Positions 39,905 to 47,356 of a stretch of DNA of 47,356 nt are shown here, one piece after another. The position numbers and the translations under genes were made by a program. The notes below the pieces were generated by a model. The model was not told the DNA's origin. It saw only the letters and a program-made list of their open reading frames with translations, and made no database searches. The DNA comes from CALRGL01 sp964374035. GTDB taxonomy: Bacteria > Patescibacteriota > Patescibacteriia > UBA9934 > GWF2-40-263. The stretch is from NCBI GenBank assembly GCA_964374035.1, contig CAYJWY010000003.1:1-47356 (forward strand). Direction: 5' to 3'. Each line of letters begins with the position of its first letter. Positions within the stretch are counted from its first letter, which is position 1.

Positions 39905-39957
39905 TACGAATCTATTTTTTCATGATTCAAAAATGATGATATACTTAAAACAAATAG

Positions 39958-40128
39958 AACCCATAGCGAGTTTCCATTCGTCATCCTGAGTGCATCCGAA
40001 GGATCTCTGGATTTTATCAACGTCTTCGTCACAAGAGATCCTTCGGATGCACTCAGGATGACAGACAACGATAAAATCTTGTTTGTTCCTAAATTAAGAG
40101 AAGATACGGGATAACCCACAATGAATTC
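39958..40128. repeat. MITE-like element, complete single-core copy
   Basis: It begins GAACCCATAGCGAGTTTCC. The palindromic core CATCCTGAGTGCATCCGAAG ... CTTCGGATGCACTCAGGATG encloses TCTGGATTTTATCAACGTC. It ends in the conserved tail AACAAACAAGATT (inverse), GGGATAACCCACAATGAATT. Copies occur at 1-54, 28028-28302 and 47126-47356. Confidence 0.88.
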
Positions 40129-40141
40129 ATAAACATATTTT

Positions 40142-40546
40142 ATGCGATACGAAAATGAATCACCGCATGGTGCTGGGTATGATCGAACGCCTGTAAACGA
40201 GTCATCTGACGATCAAAATGGTTTGAACTCATTGATTGCGGACCTCGACGCCGTGTTGAGAAACCGAAGACTTGATCATTTTTGGAAAGAATTATCGAAT
40301 GGGGTTGAGTTAGCAGCCAGATTTAACGTAGCTGTTGACTTAATGAAAAACGCGAAAGATGGTAAAGATCGATCTTTTGCCGCAGGAAAGGCAGGGAGAT
40401 TAAAGGAGCTTATTTTTGATTATAACAAAGTGAACGTACCTCTAGCTAATAAAGAGGTCGTGCTCATTGAATTTAATCAGTTAATAGACGAGATTCTAAC
40501 AAAAATGGGTGACGTGGACACGATAGAAAAATTTCGTAGGAACTAA
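40142..40546 (+). CDS. Hypothetical protein (134 aa)
   Basis: It begins MRYENESPHGAGYDRTPVNE, 13 bp after the MITE-like element. The product is soluble, mostly helical and charged, with no recognised motif. No clear Shine-Dalgarno. A strong terminator right after the stop supports it as a real transcript. Function unknown. Confidence 0.6.
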   Translation: MRYENESPHGAGYDRTPVNESSDDQNGLNSLIADLDAVLRNRRLDHFWKELSNGVELAARFNVAVDLMKNAKDGKDRSFAAGKAGRLKELIFDYNKVNVPLANKEVVLIEFNQLIDEILTKMGDVDTIEKFRRN

Positions 40547-40549
40547 CAC

Positions 40550-40594
40550 CACAAAAAACATCCCGCTTCTTGCAAGAGGCGGGATGTTTTTTGT
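40550..40594. terminator. Bidirectional terminator
   Basis: ACAAAAAACATCCCGC ... GCGGGATGTTTTTTGT. It ends 40142-40546 on the plus strand and the tRNA-Arg transcript on the minus strand. Confidence 0.88.
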
Positions 40595-40660
40595 GGTGGC
40601 CCGCAGTGGAATTGAACCACTGACCTTGGGCTTAGAAGTCCACTGCTCTATCCTGAGCCG
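40594..40660 (-). pseudogene. Truncated tRNA-Arg remnant
   Basis: The T-arm, variable region and anticodon loop (CTTCTAA) and the 3' part match tRNA-Arg at 40692-40768 almost exactly. The D-loop has lost bases, and the 5' acceptor strand that would pair with GCGGGCC is absent. CCA is still encoded. Confidence 0.85.
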
Positions 40661-40691
40661 AAGTGAGAGAAGGAAAAAGGAATGTTGGCCG

Positions 40692-40768
40692 TGGTGGCCT
40701 GGAGTGGAATTGAACCACTGACCTTGGGCTTAGAAGTCCCCTGCTCTATCCAACTGAGCTACCAGGCC
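40692..40768 (-). tRNA. tRNA-Arg (TCT)
   Basis: Acceptor GGCCTGG/CCAGGCC, encoded CCA, D-arm GCTC/GAGC and T-arm AGTGG-TTCAATT-CCACT. The anticodon loop CTTCTAA gives TCT. The anticodon stem GGGGA/GCCCA has three G-C pairs but A-G and G-A at its ends, which is unusual. Confidence 0.88.
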
Positions 40769-40845
40769 ACGTAAAAACACTGGCGTGTTCACGTGGCAAG
40801 CCGTACGTGAATACAACAGAAAGATAGTCGTTTTTGAGTCTCTCG

Positions 40846-41769
40846 TCAACGGTCGCGCGTCTTTCCGTGAAACTTTTTGTACACATCGTGCATGTGCGCG
40901 TTGGTGATGTGCGTGTAGACCTGCGTGGTTGTGATCGACTCGTGACCGAGCAATGACTGCACGGAGCGAATGTCGGCGCCGTTGATGAGTAGATCGGTTG
41001 CGAAGGTGTGTCGAAGGGTGTGGGGGGTGATGGTTTTTGTGATGCCAGCGGCGCGGGCGTAGTGCTCCACGATGCGTTGAATCGAGCGGGGCGTGAGTGG
41101 ACCTGTGCTTGCGCGACCGACTTTTGCTCGATCGTGCGAGACAAACATGAACGGTGAGGGATCGCGGCGTTTGCTCAGATACGTCTGTACAGCCTCTTTC
41201 GCAGTTGCGGATAGAAATACGAGCCGCGGCTTATCACCCTTTCCCCGAACAGTGAACTCGTCGCGTTTGAGATTAACGCTGTCGATGTGTAAACCCGCAA
41301 GCTCGCTCACACGCAATCCTGTGGAAAACAACAGTTCAAGAATCGCCTTGTCGCGAAAGGCAATCAAGTGATCACCAAGCGCGAGTGGTTGGCGCAACAA
41401 ACGATCCAATTCATCAATCTCGAGAAACTCGACCGTACGCTTTGATTGCTTGGCAAGTTCGATCTGTTCTGCCGGAAACGATCGAACGTCCTGTCTTGAG
41501 AGATACTTGAGAAACGATCGAAGAGCGATCAGATGATAATTTTGTGTCGACTTCTTGAGCGTTTCCTCACTGCGACCTTCTTTCAATCGATTCAGCCAAA
41601 GACGATAGTTCTTGATCATCTCGCGACTCACCTCAGTCGCCGAAGGATTCTTTGCCCAATGTTGAAATCGTCGTAAATAAAAGTCGTAATTGATAATGGT
41701 GCGCTCAGACCTGCCGCGCTCAACCTCGAGATACTCAAGAAAATTTGTGATAAGTTTATCGATTTTCAT
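40846..41769 (-). CDS. Tyrosine recombinase XerC/XerD family
   Basis: This 307-aa protein has an N-terminal SAM-like core-binding domain (FLEYLEVERGRSERTIINYD) and a catalytic domain. Catalytic residues are visible: Arg in STGLRVSELAGLH, Lys in RGKGDKPRLV, HxxR in HTLRHTFATDLL, His in LGHESITTTQ and the Tyr in VYTHI. Xer recombinases resolve chromosome dimers at dif. CPR genomes often have a single Xer; whether this is that one or an integrase of an element cannot be proven. It lies next to tRNA-Arg and its broken copy. The length is standard for XerC/D. Confidence 0.88.
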   Translation of the reverse strand: MKIDKLITNFLEYLEVERGRSERTIINYDFYLRRFQHWAKNPSATEVSREMIKNYRLWLNRLKEGRSEETLKKSTQNYHLIALRSFLKYLSRQDVRSFPAEQIELAKQSKRTVEFLEIDELDRLLRQPLALGDHLIAFRDKAILELLFSTGLRVSELAGLHIDSVNLKRDEFTVRGKGDKPRLVFLSATAKEAVQTYLSKRRDPSPFMFVSHDRAKVGRASTGPLTPRSIQRIVEHYARAAGITKTITPHTLRHTFATDLLINGADIRSVQSLLGHESITTTQVYTHITNAHMHDVYKKFHGKTRDR

Positions 41770-41828
41770 AAACCAAATACATTATACGGTAGGATTCCAC
41801 AGCGTCCTATTGTGTGATTTCCTTACTT

Positions 41829-41857
41829 TTGACAAGCATCCTTAATTTGACTATGAT
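41829..41857 (+). promoter_or_regulatory. Promoter of rpsO
   Basis: TTGACA (41829-41834) and TATGAT (41852-41857), 17 bp apart; nearly consensus. Confidence 0.85.
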
Positions 41858-41863
41858 CCGCGC

Positions 41864-41952
41864 ATAAATCATCCATTCCTCGCCAAGCTTCGCCTGGCGA
41901 TGGTAGGCGTCGATTTGGTCTGAGGTATGAGCCCCTCGACTCGATCGCACGC
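41864..41952 (+). promoter_or_regulatory. Structured rpsO leader
   Basis: The ~89-nt leader can form TCGCCA ... TGGCGA and other pairs before the start codon. S15 represses its own mRNA in several phyla through varied leader structures, so autoregulation is plausible, but I could not assign a known motif. Confidence 0.4.
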
Positions 41953-42234
41953 ATGAATTTCTCCAAATCTATGCTCACTCAGAAAAAAAAACTCAATATT
42001 ATTGAGAAATTTCGTTCACACGCGTCTGACACAGGTTCTCCGCAGGTTCAAATTGCCATTTTGACCGCGGAAATCAAAGATCTCACCAGCCACATGCGCA
42101 GTCACAAGAAGGATTTTTCGTCACGCCGAGGTCTCATCAAAAAAGTGAACGAGCGACGACGCCTTCTCAAGTATCTTGAGCGCGAAGAGCCTAAAGAGGC
42201 TGATAAAATCAAGAAAGAGCTCGATTTGAAATAA
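41953..42234 (+). CDS. rpsO: 30S ribosomal protein uS15
   Basis: S15 (93 aa, or 87 from ATG 41971) binds the 16S rRNA central domain. The signature TDTGSPQVQIAILTAEI-like segment (SDTGSPQVQIAILTAEIKDL), HKKDFSSRRGL and NERRRLLKYLE are present. The first six residues (MNFSKS) exceed the usual start, so MLTQKKKLNIIEKF at 41971 may be the true one. It has its own promoter and terminator. Confidence 0.94.
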   Translation: MNFSKSMLTQKKKLNIIEKFRSHASDTGSPQVQIAILTAEIKDLTSHMRSHKKDFSSRRGLIKKVNERRRLLKYLEREEPKEADKIKKELDLK

Positions 42235-42239
42235 TCCCT

Positions 42240-42276
42240 GAAACCCCGGCCATCCGCGACGGGGTTTCCTTTTTTA
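42240..42276 (+). terminator. Terminator of rpsO
   Basis: GAAACCCCG-GCCATCCG-CGACGGGGTTTC followed by CTTTTTT. Confidence 0.88.
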
Positions 42277-42297
42277 ACTCACTGTTCACATTTTTTT

Positions 42298-42930
42298 ATG
42301 TTCAAACACGCAAACCAGCGTGTCGGTGTGTTCATCGATACGCAAAACATGTACTACAGCGCTCGTCATTTGTTCGGTCGAAAGGTTAATTTTAAAAACA
42401 TTGTCGAAGACGCCGTCGCAGGCCGCCAGCTGATCCGAGCTCTGGCCTACGTTATTCGCACAAAAACCGCTGACGAACGTCCATTCTTTGAGGCCTTGCA
42501 GAAATCTGGGATCGAAACTAGAGAAAAAGATCTCATTGAATACGCCTCAGGACACAAAAAAGGGGATTGGGACGTTGGTTTGGCAATCGACGTGGTCCAA
42601 ATGCTCGATATTCTCGACGTTGTGGTCATTGTCTCTGGCGACGGAGATTACTTGCCGCTCATTGAGTTCATTCAATCGCGTGGTCGCATCGCCGAGGTGA
42701 TGGCCTTTGGCGAGACCACAAGTTCACTCTCCATTGACTTTTGTGACGACTTTGTCGACCTTTCATCAAACAAAAAGCGTTATCTTATCGGTCCGACCGT
42801 CAAGGAGGAACACAACCGCAAACATCACAACATCAACGAGCCGATCGAAGAAAAAATGGCCGCGTTAAAAGAATCAGCTCCCATTGATGACGAAGATGAC
42901 GAGGACGATCTTATTCTTTCACTCGACTAA
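42298..42930 (+). CDS. NYN-domain (LabA/DUF88-like) putative RNase
   Basis: This 210-aa protein has a PIN-like NYN domain: GVFIDTQNMYYSARHLFG with the first Asp, KKGDWDVGLAIDVVQML with Asp residues, and VIVSGDGDYLPLIEFIQSRG with the SGDxD motif. NYN proteins are metal-dependent RNA nucleases or RNA-binding factors. The acidic tail (DDEDDEDDLILSLD) is typical for the group. It ends 1 bp before the pnp start, so the two are translationally coupled and may both act in RNA decay. Confidence 0.88.
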   Translation: MFKHANQRVGVFIDTQNMYYSARHLFGRKVNFKNIVEDAVAGRQLIRALAYVIRTKTADERPFFEALQKSGIETREKDLIEYASGHKKGDWDVGLAIDVVQMLDILDVVVIVSGDGDYLPLIEFIQSRGRIAEVMAFGETTSSLSIDFCDDFVDLSSNKKRYLIGPTVKEEHNRKHHNINEPIEEKMAALKESAPIDDEDDEDDLILSLD

Positions 42931-42931
42931 T

Positions 42932-45178
42932 ATGGCACAACAACAACGATTTGAAACTCAGTGGGGAGGAAAGACACTCATTCTTGAAACAGGAAAATAC
43001 GCGAATCAGGCGGGAGGATCTTGCACGGTTCAGTACGGCGACACGGTCATCTTGGCAACAGCAACCATGAGCTCGGAGGTTCGTGAAGGGCTGAACTTTT
43101 TTCCGCTTTCCGTGGAATACGATGAAAAGCTGTATGCGGCTGGGCGTATCAAGGGCTCGCGCTTTATCAAAAAGGAAGGTCGACCAACCGACGACGCGAT
43201 CTTAACCGCTCGCTTTATCGACCGAGCGATTCGCCCACTCTTCGACGATCGTGTTCGCAACGAAATCCAAGTCGTGGTCACCGCGCTCGCGTTTGACGGC
43301 GAGAATGATCCAGATGTTCTTGGTCTCATCGGCGCAAGCTGTGCTCTGATGATCAGCGAGATTCCATGGAACGGCCCCATCGGCTGTATCCGCATTGGCC
43401 AAATCGAGGGCGAGTGGGTGATCAATCCAAGTTACGAAGCACGCGACAAATCGATTCTCGACCTTTCGTTTGCAGGAACAGGCGACAAGATCATCATGGT
43501 TGAATCCGGTGGAAAAGAAGTCCCGGAAGAAACTGTGCTTGAAGCGTTCTGGTTTGGTCAAAAGCACATCACTGCCCCCATCAAGCTCATCGAACAAATG
43601 CACGCAGTGGTCGGCAAGCAAAAAATGAATCCGATGGCCATCAAGTCGGACGCCGATCAAGCCGCGGAAACAGAAAAACAACGCGTGCGAGATCTTGCGC
43701 GACCATTTGTGATCGACCACGTCAAAGAATTGTTCTTTGGCACACCAAAGGCTTCAAAGTCTGAGCGCAACAAACAAAAAGACGAACTCAAAAAATTAAC
43801 AAAGGCATTTCTAGCCGAGCAGGGAATTGAAGGTGAGCTTGTAAAAGCCGGGCTCGAAATCGTCGGCGACACACTGGAAGCAGAAGTCTCGCGCGCGATT
43901 GTGGAAGATGAAAAGCGTGTGGACGGCCGCGGTCTCGATGAAATCCGCACGCTCGTATCCGAAGTCGCCGTTCTGCCACGCCTGCACGGAACGGGTCACT
44001 TCATGCGCGGTGAAACACAGGTCCTCAGTGTAGTCACACTCGGCGCTCCTGGCGATGAACAGACAATGGACGGAATGGAATATGTCGGAAAAAAACGCTT
44101 CTTCCATCACTATAACTTCCCTCCATTTTCCGTTGGCGAATGCAAGCCAATGCGTGGCCCTTCACGTCGCGACATCGGTCATGGTGGACTTGCCGAGAAG
44201 GCGCTCGAAGGAATGATTCCAGATAAAGAAGCGTTTCCCTACACAATCCGTATTGTTTCCGAGGTATTCGGTTCAAACGGCTCAAGCTCAATGGGCTCCA
44301 CTTGCGGATCCACACTTGCACTCATGGACGCAGGCGTGCCGATCAAAGCACCGGTTGCGGGGATCGCGATGGGCCTTGCGTCGCACGAAAACAAGTGGAA
44401 AGTCATCACAGATCTTCAGGATCTCGAAGATGGAAAAGGCGGAATGGACTTCAAGATCGCCGGGTCAAAAGCGGGTATCACAGCCATTCAGATGGACACA
44501 AAGACAGACGGACTTTCTCGCGAGATCATCGAGGAAACAATCTTACGCGCAAAAACTGCGCGATTGAAAATCCTCGACACCATGCTCGCAGTCATCGCTG
44601 AGCCACGCGCCGACCTCTCACCGTACGCACCACGCATCATCTCTCTTCGCATCAATCCTGAACTCATCGGCAACGTGATTGGCCCTGGCGGAAAGATCAT
44701 CAACGAGATGATTGCGTCAACCGGTGTGCAGGCAATCGACATCGAAGACGATGGACTTGTGATGATTACCTCAATGAACGCCGAGGGTGCACTCAAAGCC
44801 AAACAAATGATCATTGATCTCACGCGCGATATCGCCCCCGGTGAAATTTTCAAGGGGAAGGTCACGCGCATTATGGACTTCGGAGCGATCGTTGAGTTCA
44901 TGCCAAAAAAAGACGGCATGGTTCACATCAGCGAGATGGCGCCGTACCGCGTTGACAGCGTTAGTGATATTGTCAAAATGGGAGATGAAGTGTTTGTGAA
45001 AGTGCTCGAAGTTTCTGAAGGTCGCATCTCGCTTTCCATGAAGAGTGCGCCTGGAAATGTCTTCCCAGAAAAGAAACCATCTGCGCCAGGTACGGGCGGT
45101 GACGATCGAAGAGGTGGTGGACGACCTGGTGGAGGCGGGGATCGACCTCGAGGTAAATTCGTTCCGCGAAGACCATAG
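42932..45178 (+). CDS. pnp: Polyribonucleotide nucleotidyltransferase (PNPase)
   Basis: PNPase (748 aa) degrades RNA by phosphorolysis from the 3' end. Two RNase PH domains are visible (N-terminal, LETGKYANQAGGSCTVQYGD; second, VDGRGLDEIRTL, FMRGETQVLSVVTLG, GSNGSSSMGSTCG). Then come a KH domain with the GxxG loop (IGNVIGPGGKIINEMI), an S1 domain (GEIFKGKVTRIMDFGAIVEF) and a Gly/Arg-rich tail. The start MAQQQRFETQWGGKTL at 42932 is favoured over the longer frame from 42884, which overlaps the NYN gene. Confidence 0.96.
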   Translation: MAQQQRFETQWGGKTLILETGKYANQAGGSCTVQYGDTVILATATMSSEVREGLNFFPLSVEYDEKLYAAGRIKGSRFIKKEGRPTDDAILTARFIDRAIRPLFDDRVRNEIQVVVTALAFDGENDPDVLGLIGASCALMISEIPWNGPIGCIRIGQIEGEWVINPSYEARDKSILDLSFAGTGDKIIMVESGGKEVPEETVLEAFWFGQKHITAPIKLIEQMHAVVGKQKMNPMAIKSDADQAAETEKQRVRDLARPFVIDHVKELFFGTPKASKSERNKQKDELKKLTKAFLAEQGIEGELVKAGLEIVGDTLEAEVSRAIVEDEKRVDGRGLDEIRTLVSEVAVLPRLHGTGHFMRGETQVLSVVTLGAPGDEQTMDGMEYVGKKRFFHHYNFPPFSVGECKPMRGPSRRDIGHGGLAEKALEGMIPDKEAFPYTIRIVSEVFGSNGSSSMGSTCGSTLALMDAGVPIKAPVAGIAMGLASHENKWKVITDLQDLEDGKGGMDFKIAGSKAGITAIQMDTKTDGLSREIIEETILRAKTARLKILDTMLAVIAEPRADLSPYAPRIISLRINPELIGNVIGPGGKIINEMIASTGVQAIDIEDDGLVMITSMNAEGALKAKQMIIDLTRDIAPGEIFKGKVTRIMDFGAIVEFMPKKDGMVHISEMAPYRVDSVSDIVKMGDEVFVKVLEVSEGRISLSMKSAPGNVFPEKKPSAPGTGGDDRRGGGRPGGGGDRPRGKFVPRRP

Positions 45179-45180
45179 CA

Positions 45181-45246
45181 TTGTCATCCTGATGAGCCTC
45201 GACGAAAGATCTTTTAAGGGATCCTTCACTTCGTTCAGGATGACAC
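45181..45246. repeat. Degenerate TCATCCTGA/TCAGGATGA palindromic repeat
   Basis: TTGTCATCCTGATGAGCCTC ... GGGATCCTTCACTTCGTTCA GGATGACA. A diverged relative of the MITE-like cores; another degenerate one is near 10427-10478. Confidence 0.7.
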
Positions 45247-45255
45247 AGAACCTCT

Positions 45256-46506
45256 GTGAAAAAACTGAGCATACAACTCTCAAGACATGGACATGCAACA
45301 ACCCGCCGGCCTCGGTGGGTTGTTTGGCTCTTGGGGGGAGTTCTCATTTTCTTGGGGCTACTGCATCTCACAAGTCTTTGGTTTACACGATCCGAACTCC
45401 TCATTGCCGCTCCGACCAACACGGAAGTGGCGATTGAAATAAACATTTCCGCTCGAAACGTCGAAAAAATCGCCTCACTTTTTACGAACATTCCGGTGAT
45501 TTCAAACAGATCTATCGAACTCAGCGATGTCCTGCCGTACACAGGCGGGAAATTCGCTCTATTTATTCTCAGCGACGGAACAAGCGCCATTGCGCTGAAG
45601 GCAAAAAAGCACACATTGCCGACAAATCTACTAGATATTCAACAAATCGTCGTTCAAGAGGCTTCACCAAACGTGGTCTTATTAAGCGAAAAACTATTGT
45701 CCTTGTCGCCGTTGAAAAAACCGAGCGTGAAAGGCCGATGGCTACCAAATTTGCTTGGCACGACGATCGGAACCGTTTACATGCCCGAGAAAAAAACAGC
45801 CGGCCTGCTATCGTTGGGTGATTCAATGCTTTCCTTCAAGCTGAAAAACGTCTCATTTCCGACCTTGAAACGCAAGTTGCCAAAGGAAACATTCGCCTAT
45901 ATGTCTACACTGGTGATGACAAACACGGTCATGAACACATTTATTGATCGATTCGAAAACACGAAACAACTGAAAGACATCTTCAGTGCTGACTCATGGA
46001 TCTTTTTAACAAAAAGCGAGCTGAATCAAGGATTCATCATCTGGTCTGAGACACCCACATCCTTCGACCGAAATGCATTCATAAAGCAGATCAGTGCCAA
46101 CCTGAGCCCAAGAGTTCAAGAAAAGCGCTTAGTAGACGGCTCAATCGTCCAGGAACTCTCCATCGATCCAGATCTTGGCTCCATCGAGGAACTCACAATT
46201 CTTGGCAGAACCTTTTTTCACTCAAGATCGCAAAATGGTGAGGAATTCTATCTCAGCACGAATAATGACCTTGTTTTCTCGAACAATGAAGATAACTTGC
46301 GATCCTTTCTTGAGGGAAACGGACAGTCATCCGATCAAATCTGTGGAGGAAATGCCATCGCAGTCCTGTTTGCGCCTATTATTGATGCTGAACGCAACGT
46401 ATCAAATTACTACGTGCCATCATTTCTCCGTGAGCTCGCAAGTAAATTCCAAAGTATAGGCCTAAAATCGAACGGAAAGTCATCGAAGATCAATCTGTGT
46501 CTATAA
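45256..46506 (+). CDS. Membrane-anchored hypothetical protein (416 aa)
   Basis: The GTG start at 45256 is just after a repeat; no good ribosome binding site is seen. A basic N-terminus is followed by one membrane helix (WVVWLLGGVLIFLGLLHLTS) and a ~370-residue extracytoplasmic part with beta/alpha segments (APTNTEVAIEINISARNVEK; GGKFALFILSDGTSAIALKA; ILGRTFFHSRSQNGEEFYLS). The layout recalls DUF3352-type substrate-sensing domains, but I cannot confirm this. It may be transcribed with pnp. Confidence 0.65.
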   Translation: MKKLSIQLSRHGHATTRRPRWVVWLLGGVLIFLGLLHLTSLWFTRSELLIAAPTNTEVAIEINISARNVEKIASLFTNIPVISNRSIELSDVLPYTGGKFALFILSDGTSAIALKAKKHTLPTNLLDIQQIVVQEASPNVVLLSEKLLSLSPLKKPSVKGRWLPNLLGTTIGTVYMPEKKTAGLLSLGDSMLSFKLKNVSFPTLKRKLPKETFAYMSTLVMTNTVMNTFIDRFENTKQLKDIFSADSWIFLTKSELNQGFIIWSETPTSFDRNAFIKQISANLSPRVQEKRLVDGSIVQELSIDPDLGSIEELTILGRTFFHSRSQNGEEFYLSTNNDLVFSNNEDNLRSFLEGNGQSSDQICGGNAIAVLFAPIIDAERNVSNYYVPSFLRELASKFQSIGLKSNGKSSKINLCL

Positions 46507-46507
46507 C

Positions 46508-46547
46508 TGTGGATAAGTTATCGATAAGTACCACAAATTGTGGATAA
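46508..46547 (-). promoter_or_regulatory. Two perfect DnaA boxes
   Basis: TTATCCACA on the minus strand occurs at 46508-46516 and 46539-46547, same orientation, 31 bp apart (about three helical turns). The palindrome TTATCGATAA lies between them at 46518-46527. The flank is AT-rich. Confidence 0.7.
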
Positions 46548-46628
46548 CTTTTCCTGACAAAAGACTCACTTGAACACAAAGTTTCACCAAGAAATATTTT
46601 TTCACTGAATTTAGCGAGAAATCAACGA

Positions 46629-46657
46629 TTGACCAGAGTGTCTTTTTTTGATAACAT
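46629..46657 (+). promoter_or_regulatory. Promoter of a candidate non-coding RNA
   Basis: TTGACC (46629-46634) and TAACAT (46652-46657) with 17-bp spacing; no convincing gene follows. Confidence 0.65.
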
Positions 46658-46663
46658 ACTTGT

Positions 46664-47095
46664 GCAGTCAGATCAGTTAGATAGATTGCGTTCGTTCTTT
46701 CACAATCACTCTTGGGAGGTTTTCTGAACCGCTAGCTTGTTAGCGGGCGCCCCACGTCCGTAGCGGAGTCAGAAAACGTCTCACCTCTCTACTGTTCTGA
46801 TTAAAAAAACAAAAACAGAATAGAATTTATCTCGGTTAGCCCCTATCTATAATGACTCTTTGCAGTCATTCTGGGGTAAAACCATTGAATGGTAGAGCGG
46901 GAGTGTAAAGCCCCGTCTTGCGGGGCAGTCTCAAGGGATCGTCTCCTTGTGTTGTACTGATAGGCCGTCGAGTCTTATCTCTCAGTTCTCTGGGAGCTAA
47001 AATCCGACGTCTTCACCAGTCGACACACCAAGATTCCTCTCTGAGGGCCTTTCGCCTAAAAATCAAACATGGGCGTTATGCCCTCTTCTTTATTT
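46664..47095 (+). ncRNA. Candidate structured non-coding RNA(s)
   Basis: The region has many local hairpins and no convincing ORF. The first part (46664-46803) closes with ATCAG/CTGAT and has a TTTTCTGA/TCAGAAAA stem topped by CCGCTA/TAGCGG. The second part (about 46842-47095) has AATGACT/AGTCATT, ACCATT/ATGGT, GCCCCG/CGGGGC, CAAGG/CCTTG and CTCTCAG/CTGGGAG hairpins, and ends with GGGC-GTTAT-GCCC plus TCTTCTTTATTTT, which looks like a terminator. TATAAT at 46848-46853 might start a second RNA. I cannot match it to 6S, RNase P, SRP or tmRNA by their conserved motifs. Confidence 0.45.
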
Positions 47096-47125
47096 TCCAG
47101 AAAACTGCTAAGCTTGCAATATTCT

Positions 47126-47356
47126 GAACCCACAACGAGTTTCCATTTGTCATCCTGAGTGCACACGAAGGATCTCTGGATTTGATGAAAGTCTTTGTCA
47201 CAAGAGATCCTTCGGATGCACTCAGGATGACAGACAACAGCGAGTTTCCATTTGTCATTCTGAGTGCACCAGAAGGATCTCTGGATTTTATCAACGTCTT
47301 CGTCACAAGAGATCCTTCGGATGCACTCAGGATGACAGACAACGATGACAGACAAC
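47126..47356. repeat. MITE-like element, tandem double core
   Basis: Two core palindromes, each starting CGAGTTTCCATTTGTCAT and ending GATGCACTCAGGATGACAGAC, are joined directly. The window ends inside the tail (ACAACGATGACAGACAAC). Confidence 0.85.

Noticed and set aside
40846..41769. Prophage or integrative element at the recombinase
   Set aside because: No structural, replication or cargo genes nearby; the neighbours are tRNAs and rpsO.
46940..47000. Resemblance to the 3' end of 23S rRNA (CTGATAGGCCG, GAGCTAA)
   Set aside because: Only two short motifs match, without the neighbouring conserved helices and the GTACTAAT segment. Probably chance.
46918..47127. 69-aa ORF in the gene-free region
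   Set aside because: No ribosome binding site, composition unlike a protein, and it spans hairpins and the terminator-like end of the candidate RNA.

Overview
The window looks like a chromosomal scaffold from a Candidate Phyla Radiation (Patescibacteria) bacterium. The evidence is short, tightly packed housekeeping genes, several large secreted proteins of lineage-specific type, many orphan genes and many small palindromic repeats. TGA and TAG both end ordinary genes here (polA ends in TGA, recA in TAG), so the code is the standard bacterial one and the UGA-recoding CPR groups are unlikely. I cannot place it more precisely. A run of 100 N at 9264-9363 is a scaffold gap.

Layout. 1-2005: a RodZ-like membrane protein, a 50-aa ORF and recA. 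2148-5078 (minus): rpsF, ssb, rpsR, an EpmA-like lysyl ligase and its substrate EF-P. 5191-8060 (minus): a cassette present twice in tandem. Each copy has a promoter, an orphan protein gene, a terminator, a second promoter, a structured RNA that contains a tRNA-like domain with encoded CCA, and a second terminator. 8068-11706: an N2-guanine-type methyltransferase and ychF meeting at the gap, pyrE with an orphan gene, and tRNA-Ala. 12332-13448: a Panacea-domain antitoxin with a RelE/ParE-like toxin, bracketed by two nearly identical palindromes. 13546-27126 (minus): envelope genes, namely a Wzy-like membrane protein with TPRs and a four-gene operon of secreted or anchored beta-rich proteins, ending in a 1934-aa protein with a 558-bp internal tandem duplication.

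27398-33623: a VOC protein, two tRNAs, rmuC, rpsT, holA and polA. 33708-39635: a zinc-ribbon protein, two related orphan proteins, a Cys-rich secreted protein with a small membrane protein, and a frameshifted thioredoxin-like gene. 39703-42276: a large nested palindrome, tRNA-His, tRNA-Arg with a broken duplicate, a XerC/D recombinase and rpsO. 42298-46506: a NYN-domain protein, pnp and an anchored protein. 46507-47356: two perfect DnaA boxes, a strong promoter with a candidate non-coding RNA, and repeats.

Two themes stand out. First, the duplicated orphan-protein plus tRNA-embedding RNA cassette is the best candidate for an undescribed system. The 5' leader of each RNA is complementary to the D-arm and anticodon region of its own tRNA domain, and the pairing is kept by compensatory changes between the copies. 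One copy of the protein frame carries an in-frame amber codon. Second, several unrelated palindromic repeat families have entered conserved protein genes in frame (polA, epmA, ychF, and twice in the methyltransferase), as Rickettsia palindromic elements do.
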